From the NCBI RefSeq assembly GCF_900090195.1, contig NZ_LT607803.1, positions 4,552,229 to 4,616,228 on the forward strand: 64,000 bases of DNA, in the 5' to 3' direction. This document shows positions 57,894-64,000 of the stretch, one piece after another. The notes below the pieces were generated by a model. The model was not told the DNA's origin and searched no databases. It saw nothing but the letters and a program-made list of their open reading frames with translations. The first letter of the stretch is position 1. Every line of letters starts with the position of its first letter. The translations under genes were made by a program, and so were the position numbers. This stretch comes from Variovorax sp. HW608 (GTDB lineage Bacteria > Pseudomonadota > Gammaproteobacteria > Burkholderiales > Burkholderiaceae_C).

Positions 57894-59342
57894 TTGTTGT
57901 TGACCCTGGTCATCGCCTACCTGCTCGTCACCATCGCCATCGGCCTGTATGCGGCCAAGCGGGTGAAGAACACCACCGACTTCGCGATCGCGGGGCGCCA
58001 CCTGCCGCTGTACATGATCGTGACCACCACCTTCGCGACGTGGTTCGGGTCGGAAACGGTGCTCGGCATTCCGGCCAAGTTCATCGAGGGCGGCCTGAAT
58101 GCGGTGGTCGAGGACCCCTTCGGCGCCGGCACCTGCCTGATCCTGGTCGGCCTGTTCTTCGCCGGCAAGCTCTATCGCATGACGCTGCTGACCATCAGCG
58201 ACTACTACCGCGAGCGCTACGGCCGGTTCATCGAGATCGCCTGCTCGCTGATCATCATGCTGAGCTACCTCGGATGGGTGTCGGCGCAGGTCACGGCGCT
58301 GGGGCTGGTGTTCAACGTGCTGTCGGGCGGCGCGATCGGGGTGTCGATGGGCATGGTGATCGGCGTCGTGTCGATCCTGGCCTATACGCTCTTCGGCGGC
58401 ATGTGGTCCGTGGCCGTGACCGACTTCATCCAGATGATCATCCTCGTGCTGGGCCTGGCCGTGATCGCGGTCTTCGCCGGCAACATGGCCGGCGGTGCCG
58501 AGAAGGTGGTCGGCTTCGCGGTGAGCCGCGACCTGTTCAAGTTCTGGCCCGAGCCGACCCTCAAGGACATGATCTTCTTCTTCGCGGCCGCGATCACCAT
58601 GATGCTGGGCTCGATCCCGCAGCAGGACGTGTTCCAGCGCGTGATGTCGGCCAACGGGACCCGGGCCGCGACGCTCGGGCCGGTCATCGGCGGCGTGGCC
58701 TACATCCTGTTCGCGTTCGTGCCCATGTTCCTGGTGGCGAGCGCGCTCCTGATCATGCCGAGCGAGACCGCGACGCTGCTCAAGGAAGATCCGCAGAAGG
58801 TCCTGCCGACGCTGGTGCTCGAGAAGATGCCCTTCGTGATGCAGGTGTTCTTCTTCGGGGCGCTGCTCTCCGCCATCAAGTCCACCGCTTCGGCGACCCT
58901 GCTGGCGCCCAGCGTGACCTTCACCGAAAACATCTGGCGCCAGTTCCGCCCCGCGGGCACCGACCGTTCGAACCTCATGACGATGCGCCTCACCGTACTG
59001 GTGTTCAGCGTCTGCGTGCTGGCCTACGCGATCCGCATGCAGGGGACGCCGATCTACGAACTGGTGTCCGGCGCCTATCAGGTGCCGCTCGTGGGCGCCT
59101 TCGTGCCGCTCGTGTGCGGGCTCTACTGGCGGCGCGCCTCCACCCAGGGCGCCGTGGCCGCGGTGCTGCTCGGCGTCGGCGTGTGGCTGGCGTTCCTGGC
59201 GACGTCGTGGAGCACGGTGTTCCCCGCGCAACTGGCGGGCCTGATCGCCTCCTTCGGCGGCATGGTCGTGGGATCGCTGGCGCCGCAATGGGTGGCCAAT
59301 GCGCGCACGCCGCACCGGCCCCTGGCGGTCGACCTGGCCTGA
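57894..59342 (+). CDS. Sodium:solute symporter family protein
   Basis: A 482-residue membrane protein of the SSS family with about 13 helices. DFAIAGRHLPLYMIVTTTFATWFGSETVLGIP matches the SSS N-terminus, and GYTLFGGMW-like (YTLFGGMWSVAVTDFIQMIIL) and DVFQRVMSA are family sites. Substrate is unknown; relatives move proline, pantothenate, acetate or sugars. The start is a TTG at 57894 preceded by GGAG ten bases upstream; the next in-frame ATG (57947..57949 region) would cut the first helix. It is 15 bases after ubiB on the same strand. Confidence 0.85.
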   Translation: MLLTLVIAYLLVTIAIGLYAAKRVKNTTDFAIAGRHLPLYMIVTTTFATWFGSETVLGIPAKFIEGGLNAVVEDPFGAGTCLILVGLFFAGKLYRMTLLTISDYYRERYGRFIEIACSLIIMLSYLGWVSAQVTALGLVFNVLSGGAIGVSMGMVIGVVSILAYTLFGGMWSVAVTDFIQMIILVLGLAVIAVFAGNMAGGAEKVVGFAVSRDLFKFWPEPTLKDMIFFFAAAITMMLGSIPQQDVFQRVMSANGTRAATLGPVIGGVAYILFAFVPMFLVASALLIMPSETATLLKEDPQKVLPTLVLEKMPFVMQVFFFGALLSAIKSTASATLLAPSVTFTENIWRQFRPAGTDRSNLMTMRLTVLVFSVCVLAYAIRMQGTPIYELVSGAYQVPLVGAFVPLVCGLYWRRASTQGAVAAVLLGVGVWLAFLATSWSTVFPAQLAGLIASFGGMVVGSLAPQWVANARTPHRPLAVDLA

Positions 59343-59372
59343 CCGGCGGCGCCCAGCTGGAGGGGCGGCCCC

Positions 59373-59378
59373 TATAAT
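59373..59378 (+). promoter_or_regulatory. Candidate -10 box for fmdB-DUF502-aspS
   Basis: A perfect TATAAT at 59373-59378, 48 bases before the fmdB ATG. No clear -35 hexamer is at 17 bases. It probably starts the transcript of the fmdB-DUF502-aspS run. Confidence 0.45.
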
Positions 59379-59425
59379 CGAGGGCTTTGCGAGCGGCCGC
59401 CGGCCGCTTCTATCGTCCCCCATCC

Positions 59426-59749
59426 ATGCCCATCTACGCATACAAGTGCAGCGCCTGTGGCTTTGCCAAGGATGTGCTGCAGAAAATGTCCGATGCACCC
59501 CTCTCGGAGTGCCCGACTTGCGGCGCCGATGCGTTCAGCAAGCAAGTGACCGCCGCCGGCTTCCAGCTCAAGGGCTCGGGCTGGTACGTGACCGACTTCC
59601 GCGGTGGCGGCAAGGCCGGTGGCGACAAGACTTCCGTCAGCTCTCCTTCCGACGGTGCTTCCGCCAAGCCGGCCGAAGCGCCCGCGAGCGCACCGGCGCC
59701 TGCGGCAGCGCCAGCGCCTGCTGCGGCGCCCGCACCTAGCTCGGACTGA
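59426..59749 (+). CDS. FmdB-family zinc-ribbon protein
   Basis: A 107-residue protein with an FmdB-type zinc ribbon: MPIYAYKCSACGFAKDV and CPTCGAD provide two CxxC pairs (near 9-12 and 33-36), with FQLKGSGWYVTDF, the conserved end of the domain, near 50. The rest is a low-complexity Ala/Pro-rich tail. FmdB proteins are possible regulatory zinc proteins; function is not established. It leads a run to DUF502 and aspS, the usual beta-proteobacterial order. A TATAAT box lies 48 bases upstream. Confidence 0.92.
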   Translation: MPIYAYKCSACGFAKDVLQKMSDAPLSECPTCGADAFSKQVTAAGFQLKGSGWYVTDFRGGGKAGGDKTSVSSPSDGASAKPAEAPASAPAPAAAPAPAAAPAPSSD

Positions 59750-59761
59750 GGCCGCCGCGCC

Positions 59762-60382
59762 ATGCTCGCCCTGCGCAAATGGCTGCTGTCCGGCTTGCTG
59801 GTCATCGTTCCGCTGGCCATCACGCTGGCCGTGCTGAACTGGATCATCGGCACGCTCGACCAGACGCTGTGGCTGCTGCCGGGGGACTGGCAGCGATACC
59901 TCAGCGAGCACAAGGTGCGCGGGCTCGGCGTGCTGCTGACGCTGGCCATCCTGCTCTCCGTCGGCGCGGTCGCGAGCAATTTCGTCGGCAAGCGCCTGCT
60001 CGGCTGGGGTGACGCGGTGGTCCGGCGCATTCCGGTCGTGCGGTCGATCTACTCGAGCGTCAAGCAGGTTTCCGACACGCTGTTCTCCGAGAACGGCAAC
60101 GCATTCCGCACCGCCGTGCTGGTCCAGTGGCCGCGCGAGGGTGTCTGGACGATCGCCTTCGTGACCGGCACGCCCGGCCACGAGGTCGTCAACCACCTGG
60201 GCGGCGGCGACTATCTCGGCGTGTATGTGCCGACGACGCCCAACCCGACGGGCGGCTATTTCGTGATGCTCAAGCGCAGCGACTGCATCGAACTCAGGAT
60301 GAGCGTGGACGACGCGCTCAAGTACATCGTCTCGATGGGGGTCGTCGTACCAGGCGGCCCCGCAGCGATCGCGATCAAATAA
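59762..60382 (+). CDS. DUF502 family membrane protein
   Basis: A 206-residue protein with two membrane helices (about 9-29 and 52-74) joined by a short loop and a cytoplasmic or periplasmic C-terminal domain. The motif [21 protein letters not shown] and [31 protein letters not shown] are DUF502 signatures. Function is unknown; it is often beside aspS and fmdB. It follows fmdB by 12 bases and precedes aspS by 29 bases. Confidence 0.92.
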   Translation: MLALRKWLLSGLLVIVPLAITLAVLNWIIGTLDQTLWLLPGDWQRYLSEHKVRGLGVLLTLAILLSVGAVASNFVGKRLLGWGDAVVRRIPVVRSIYSSVKQVSDTLFSENGNAFRTAVLVQWPREGVWTIAFVTGTPGHEVVNHLGGGDYLGVYVPTTPNPTGGYFVMLKRSDCIELRMSVDDALKYIVSMGVVVPGGPAAIAIK

Positions 60383-60411
60383 AACGCGCCCACAGGCGCC
60401 GGAATCCATCT

Positions 60412-62217
60412 ATGGCCATGCGTACAAACTATTGCGGTCTCGTGACCGAAGCCCAACTGGGGCAAACCGTCACCCTTTGCGGCTGGGTCAATCGCCGGCG
60501 TGACCATGGGGGCGTGATCTTCATCGATCTGCGCGACCGCGAAGGCTACGTCCAGGTGGTGTGCGACCCGGATCGCGCCGCCACCTTCCAGACCGCCGAG
60601 GGCCTGCGCAACGAGTTCTGCCTGCAGATCACGGGCCTCGTGCGCGCGCGCCCCGAGGGCACGACCAACGAGAACCTCAAGAGCGGCAAGATCGAGGTGC
60701 TGTGCCACGAGATGAAGGTGCTGAATCCTTCCGTGACGCCGCCGTTCCTGCTCGACGACGACAACCTGTCGGAAACCACCCGCCTCACGCACCGCGTGCT
60801 CGACCTGCGCCGCCCCGCGATGCAGCGCAACCTGATGCTGCGCTACAAGGTGACGATGGAGACGCGCAAGTTCCTCGACGCCAACGGCTTCATCGACATC
60901 GAGACGCCGATGCTCGGCAAGTCCACGCCCGAAGGCGCGCGCGACTACCTCGTGCCCAGCCGCGTGCATGACGGCAGCTTCTTCGCGCTGCCGCAGTCGC
61001 CGCAGCTCTTCAAGCAGCTCTTGATGGTGTCCGGCTTCGACCGCTACTACCAGATCGTCAAGTGCTTCCGCGACGAGGACCTGCGCGCCGACCGCCAGCC
61101 CGAGTTCACGCAGATCGACATCGAGACCTCGTTCATGGCCGAGGAAGAGATCCGCGAGATGTTCGAAGGCATGATCCGCAAGGTGTTCCGCGCCGCGGCC
61201 GAGGTCGAGCTGCCGCCGTTCCCGGTCATGACCTATGGCGACGCCATGTTCAAGTACGGCTCGGACAAGCCGGACCTGCGCGTCAAGCTCGAGTTCACGG
61301 AGCTGACCGACGTGATGCGCAACGTCGAGTTCAAGGTGTTCGCTCAGGCTGCCAGCACGACGGGCGGCCGTGTGGTCGCACTGCGCGTACCGGGCGGCGG
61401 CGCCGAGGGCGGCCTGTCGCGCGGCGACATCGACGCCTACACCGAGTTCGTCAAGATCTACGGCGCCAAGGGCCTGGCCTATATCAAGGTCAACGATGCC
61501 GAGAAGGGCCGCGAGGGCCTGCAGAGCCCGATCGTCAAGAACCTCAACGATGCCTCGCTGGCCGAGATCATCGCCCGCACCGGCGCGCGCAACGGCGACA
61601 TCCTGTTCTTCGGCGCCGACAAGGCCAAGGTGGTCAACGACGCGATCGGCGCGCTGCGCATCAAGATCGGCCACAGCGCCTTCGGCAAGAAGAGCGGCCT
61701 GTTCGACGACCGCTGGGCGCCGCTGTGGGTGGTCGACTTCCCGATGTTCGAGTTCGACGAGGAAGGCCAGCGCTGGTCGGCGGTGCACCACCCGTTCACC
61801 GCGCCCAAGGACGGCCACGAGGACCTCATGGACAGCGCACCGGAGAAGTGCATCGCCAAGGCCTACGACATGGTGCTCAACGGCATCGAGATGGGCGGCG
61901 GGTCGGTCCGTATCCACCGCGAGGAAGTCCAGAGCAAGGTCTTCCGCGCGCTCAAGATCAGCGCCGAGGATGCGCAGAACAAGTTCGGCTTCCTGCTGGA
62001 CGCGCTGCAGTACGGCGCGCCCCCGCACGGCGGCATCGCGATCGGCCTGGACCGCCTCGTGATGCTCCTGAGCGGCGCCGAGTCGATCCGCGACGTGATC
62101 GCCTTCCCGAAGACCCAGCGCGCGCAAGACCTGCTCACGCAGGCGCCGAGCCCGGTCGACGAGAAGCAGCTGCGCGAGCTGCATATCAAGCTGCGCAACC
62201 CGCAACCCGCAAACTGA
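60412..62217 (+). CDS. aspS: Aspartyl-tRNA synthetase AspS
   Basis: A 601-residue class IIb synthetase of the bacterial type. An N-terminal OB-fold anticodon domain ([22 protein letters not shown]) precedes the catalytic core: motif 2 is in [21 protein letters not shown], an inserted GAD-like domain lies about 290-410, and motif 3 is near [12 protein letters not shown]. The ATG at 60412 is taken; an ATG two codons later is also possible. The standard fmdB-DUF502-aspS-nudB order is seen. A discriminating or nondiscriminating status was not decided. Confidence 0.98.
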   Translation: MAMRTNYCGLVTEAQLGQTVTLCGWVNRRRDHGGVIFIDLRDREGYVQVVCDPDRAATFQTAEGLRNEFCLQITGLVRARPEGTTNENLKSGKIEVLCHEMKVLNPSVTPPFLLDDDNLSETTRLTHRVLDLRRPAMQRNLMLRYKVTMETRKFLDANGFIDIETPMLGKSTPEGARDYLVPSRVHDGSFFALPQSPQLFKQLLMVSGFDRYYQIVKCFRDEDLRADRQPEFTQIDIETSFMAEEEIREMFEGMIRKVFRAAAEVELPPFPVMTYGDAMFKYGSDKPDLRVKLEFTELTDVMRNVEFKVFAQAASTTGGRVVALRVPGGGAEGGLSRGDIDAYTEFVKIYGAKGLAYIKVNDAEKGREGLQSPIVKNLNDASLAEIIARTGARNGDILFFGADKAKVVNDAIGALRIKIGHSAFGKKSGLFDDRWAPLWVVDFPMFEFDEEGQRWSAVHHPFTAPKDGHEDLMDSAPEKCIAKAYDMVLNGIEMGGGSVRIHREEVQSKVFRALKISAEDAQNKFGFLLDALQYGAPPHGGIAIGLDRLVMLLSGAESIRDVIAFPKTQRAQDLLTQAPSPVDEKQLRELHIKLRNPQPAN

Positions 62218-62236
62218 TCGGGAAGGGGCGGCGAGC

Positions 62237-62326
62237 ATGAGCGCCGCGCCGGGCCGCCCCAAGCAAGCTCGCGCCCCCTCGGGGGGCAGCGAGGACACGC
62301 AGTGCCGAGCGTGGGGGCCGCAATGA
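62237..62326 (+). repeat. Dispersed repeat forming a 29-codon linker frame between aspS and nudB
   Basis: A GC-rich block fills the aspS-nudB gap. It begins ATGAGC, 19 bases after the aspS stop and 10 bases after GGAAGGGG, reads 29 codons and ends in TGA overlapping the nudB ATG (ATGA). CCCCTCGGGGGGCAGCGAG is shared, inverted, with the argJ/DUF815 linker; RPKQAR resembles RPAVPKGAR before the transglycosylase gene. It looks like a common family of intergenic repeat. Confidence 0.7.
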
Positions 62327-62790
62327 GCGCGCGCCCCTGGAAGATCCCGGAGTCGGTGCTGGTCGTGATCCACACGCCGGCGCTCGACGTGCTCCTGATC
62401 CGCCGTGCCGACGCCGAAGATTTCTGGCAGTCGGTCACCGGCAGCAGGAATTCCGAAGACGAGCCCCTGGCCCTCACCGCGGCGCGCGAGGTGGCGGAAG
62501 AAACCGGCATCGACTGCGGCGAAGGCTCCGAGCTGGCGGCACGGCTGGTCGACTGGGGCCTGGAAAACGTCTACGAGATCTACCCGCGCTGGCGCTCGCG
62601 CTATGCGCCGGGCGTGACGCACAACACGGAGCATCTTTTTGGCCTTTGCGTGCCCGATCGCGTGACGCCACGGCTCGATCCGCGCGAACATACGGACTGG
62701 CGCTGGCTGCCGTACCGCGAAGCGGCGGATGCCTGTTTTTCTCCGTCGAACGCCGAGGCCATCCTGCTCCTGCCACAATTTGCGCGATGA
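62323..62790 (+). CDS. nudB: Dihydroneopterin triphosphate diphosphatase NudB
   Basis: A 155-residue NUDIX enzyme that removes pyrophosphate from dihydroneopterin triphosphate in folate synthesis. WKIPESVLVVIHTPALDVLLIRRA is the family start, TGSRNSEDE begins an atypical NUDIX box (GS for GG) that ends REVAEETGI, and HTDWRWLPYREA is near the end. It is downstream of aspS, the classic position, and its start is inside ATGA at the end of a repeat. The next gene overlaps by four bases. folE, which makes the substrate, begins about 0.8 kb later. Confidence 0.93.
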   Translation: MSARPWKIPESVLVVIHTPALDVLLIRRADAEDFWQSVTGSRNSEDEPLALTAAREVAEETGIDCGEGSELAARLVDWGLENVYEIYPRWRSRYAPGVTHNTEHLFGLCVPDRVTPRLDPREHTDWRWLPYREAADACFSPSNAEAILLLPQFAR

Positions 62791-63545
62791 ATCCGCAGGC
62801 GAACACCCTCCGCGTGGCCACCTACAACATCCACAAGGGTGTGCAAGGGATCGGGCCGGCGCGGCGCCTCGAAATCCACAATCTCGGCCACGCCATCGAG
62901 CAGCTCGACGCGGACATCGTGTGCCTGCAGGAAGTCCGCAAGATGAACCGGCAGGCGGCGCGGCGGTTCCTGCACTGGCCCGAAATGCCGCAGGCGGACT
63001 TCCTCGCGCCTGAAGGCTACACCGCGGTCTACGAGACCAACGCCATCACCCGGCACGGCGAGCACGGCAACGCGCTGCTCACCCGCTGGCCGGTGCTCAA
63101 AACGACGCATCAGGACATTTCGGACCACCGCTTCGAGCAGCGCGGGCTGCTGCATGCGGTGATCGAGATCGAGCGCCAGCCGGTGCATGCGATCGTGGTG
63201 CACCTGGGCCTGATCAAGGGCAGCCGGATCCGCCAGGTGGCCCAGTTGCGGGAGTTCATCGACAGCGAGATCCCATCGCACGAGGCGCTGGTGGTGGCCG
63301 GCGACTTCAACGACTGGGGGGCGCGCATGCGCTATGCGATGAACGCCATGGGCATGCGCGATTCGAGCGACCTGCGCGGGCCGCGCACGCTGACCTATCC
63401 GTCGCGGCTGCCGGTGACCCAGCTCGATTTCATCTACGGGCGGCGGCTCGAACCGGTCGCCTGTTCGGTGCCTCGCGGTCCGATCTGGGCGCGGATGTCC
63501 GACCATCTCCCGCTCGTGACCGACTTTTTGCTATCGAAAAAGTAG
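62787..63545 (+). CDS. Endonuclease/exonuclease/phosphatase (EEP) family protein
   Basis: A 252-residue metal-dependent phosphoesterase of the EEP (DNase I/Mg) fold. RVATYNIHKG gives the N-terminal Asn, LQEVRKMN the metal-binding Glu, VVAGDFNDW the catalytic Asp/Asn pair, and SDHLPLV the terminal Asp-His. It overlaps nudB by 4 bases. The family includes nucleases, lipid phosphatases and nucleotide phosphatases; substrate cannot be fixed. In Burkholderiales it often sits next to a cardiolipin synthase, but here folE follows. Confidence 0.9.
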   Translation: MNPQANTLRVATYNIHKGVQGIGPARRLEIHNLGHAIEQLDADIVCLQEVRKMNRQAARRFLHWPEMPQADFLAPEGYTAVYETNAITRHGEHGNALLTRWPVLKTTHQDISDHRFEQRGLLHAVIEIERQPVHAIVVHLGLIKGSRIRQVAQLREFIDSEIPSHEALVVAGDFNDWGARMRYAMNAMGMRDSSDLRGPRTLTYPSRLPVTQLDFIYGRRLEPVACSVPRGPIWARMSDHLPLVTDFLLSKK

Positions 63546-63615
63546 CAACAACCGTAAGCGGGTAGGGCGCTGCCGGGCTTATCGCCCACCGCCCATTCGC
63601 TGTTAGGATGCTTGG

Positions 63616-64000
63616 ATGCTAAGGACCATCGACGCCGCACGGCGCCCCGTGGAAGGGGATGAAGACGAGGGCACACCCGTGTCCGTGAAGATTCGCGAGC
63701 GCCTGCAGGCCGCACGACGACGCTTCAACGCCAACGACAACATCGCCGAATTCATCGAGCCGGGCGAACTCGAGCATCTGCTCGACGAGGTCGAGGACAA
63801 GATGAAGGACGTGCTGCGCAGTCTCGTGATCGACATCGAGAACGATCACAACACGGACAACACCGCCCGGCGCGTCGCCAAGATGTACCTGCAGGAGGTG
63901 TTCAAGGGCCGCTACGTGAATCAGCCCTCGCTCACCGAATTCCCCAACGCGGAGCATCTCAACGAACTGATGATCGTCGGGCCGATCACGGTGCGCAGCG
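63616..64000 (+). CDS. folE: GTP cyclohydrolase I FolE (N-terminal part, cut by window end)
   Basis: The first 128 residues are visible and the frame is open at the window end. The core DNTARRVAKMYLQEVFKGRY and LTEFPNAEHLNELMIVGPIT is the GTP cyclohydrolase I signature; the zinc-ligand Cys and His of the active site would be further on. An N-terminal extension of about 40 residues precedes the domain, and starts other than the ATG at 63616 (an in-frame GTG occurs 11 codons later) are possible. It makes dihydroneopterin triphosphate, the NudB substrate, tying this end of the window to folate synthesis. Confidence 0.93.
   Translation, partial: MLRTIDAARRPVEGDEDEGTPVSVKIRERLQAARRRFNANDNIAEFIEPGELEHLLDEVEDKMKDVLRSLVIDIENDHNTDNTARRVAKMYLQEVFKGRYVNQPSLTEFPNAEHLNELMIVGPITVRS

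Noticed and set aside
56207..59377. 1056-codon frame running through ubiB and the symporter on the same strand
   Set aside because: Out-of-frame shadow that crosses two genes with clear motifs; Arg/Ala/Pro-rich with no homology pattern.

Overview
The window is dense, GC-rich bacterial chromosome of housekeeping character. Gene content and order (tatBC, petABC-sspAB, secA-argJ, pilBCD-coaE-zapD-yacG, rplU-rpmA-obg-proB, hemA-prfA-prmC-grxD, a ubiquinone cluster, aspS-nudB) point to a beta-proteobacterium of the order Burkholderiales. Short intergenic repeats that read 'SLPPEG' when translated favour the family Comamonadaceae (Variovorax-like). The genus is an inference, because no rRNA or database comparison was available. 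I found no insertion sequence, prophage gene or CRISPR array.

Layout. 1-5.7 kb: end of tatB, tatC, a DegS-like periplasmic protease (convergent), an MHS-type transporter, a Nif3-like protein and pdxA. 5.7-10.5 kb: mscL (convergent), the cytochrome bc1 operon petABC, a terminator, sspA-sspB and tRNA-Thr(TGT). 10.5-16.5 kb: dciA divergent from secA, then argJ, a DUF815 ATPase and mutT. 16.5-24.6 kb, all on the minus strand and so transcribed right to left: pilB, pilC, pilD, coaE, an MBOAT/SGNH O-acyltransferase pair, zapD, yacG. 24.6-25.1 kb: the only gene-free stretch above 300 bp, ending at tRNA-Pro(CGG), with a decayed copy of that tRNA's 3' half. 25.1-30.3 kb: ispB divergent from rplU-rpmA-obg-proB, then rppH and a CNP1-like secreted protein on the minus strand.

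30.4-43 kb: proS and a Tat-exported lytic transglycosylase (plus); then on the minus strand a CNNM/CBS membrane protein, a Lon-like AAA+ ATPase, a cupin, grxD, prmC, prfA, hemA, and a large MscS-type channel. 42.4-47.5 kb: the ugpBAECQ glycerol-3-phosphate uptake operon (minus). 47.6-55.6 kb: serA, a 1296-residue fused FAD/Fe-S oxidoreductase, a HIT protein, a DUF971 protein, ubiE, a Tim44-like protein. 55.7-64 kb: ubiJ-ubiB, a sodium/solute symporter, fmdB-DUF502-aspS-nudB-EEP nuclease, and the start of folE.

Functionally the window joins aerobic respiration (bc1 complex, ubiquinone synthesis by UbiE/UbiJ/UbiB and IspB, haem synthesis by HemA) with export (Tat, SecA) and translation (ProS, AspS, PrfA, PrmC, L21, L27, two tRNAs). 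Two Tat substrates, the Rieske protein and the transglycosylase, lie in the same window as tatBC.

The most unusual features are non-genic. Three intergenic repeats each form a short open frame whose stop overlaps the start of the next gene (ATGA), at argJ/DUF815, proS/transglycosylase and aspS/nudB. The tRNA-Pro 3' half is duplicated in the geometry of an old integration scar. There is a hairpin leader before rplU, and hemA and ubiJ look like possible leaderless genes. No obviously new multi-gene defence or metabolic system is present.
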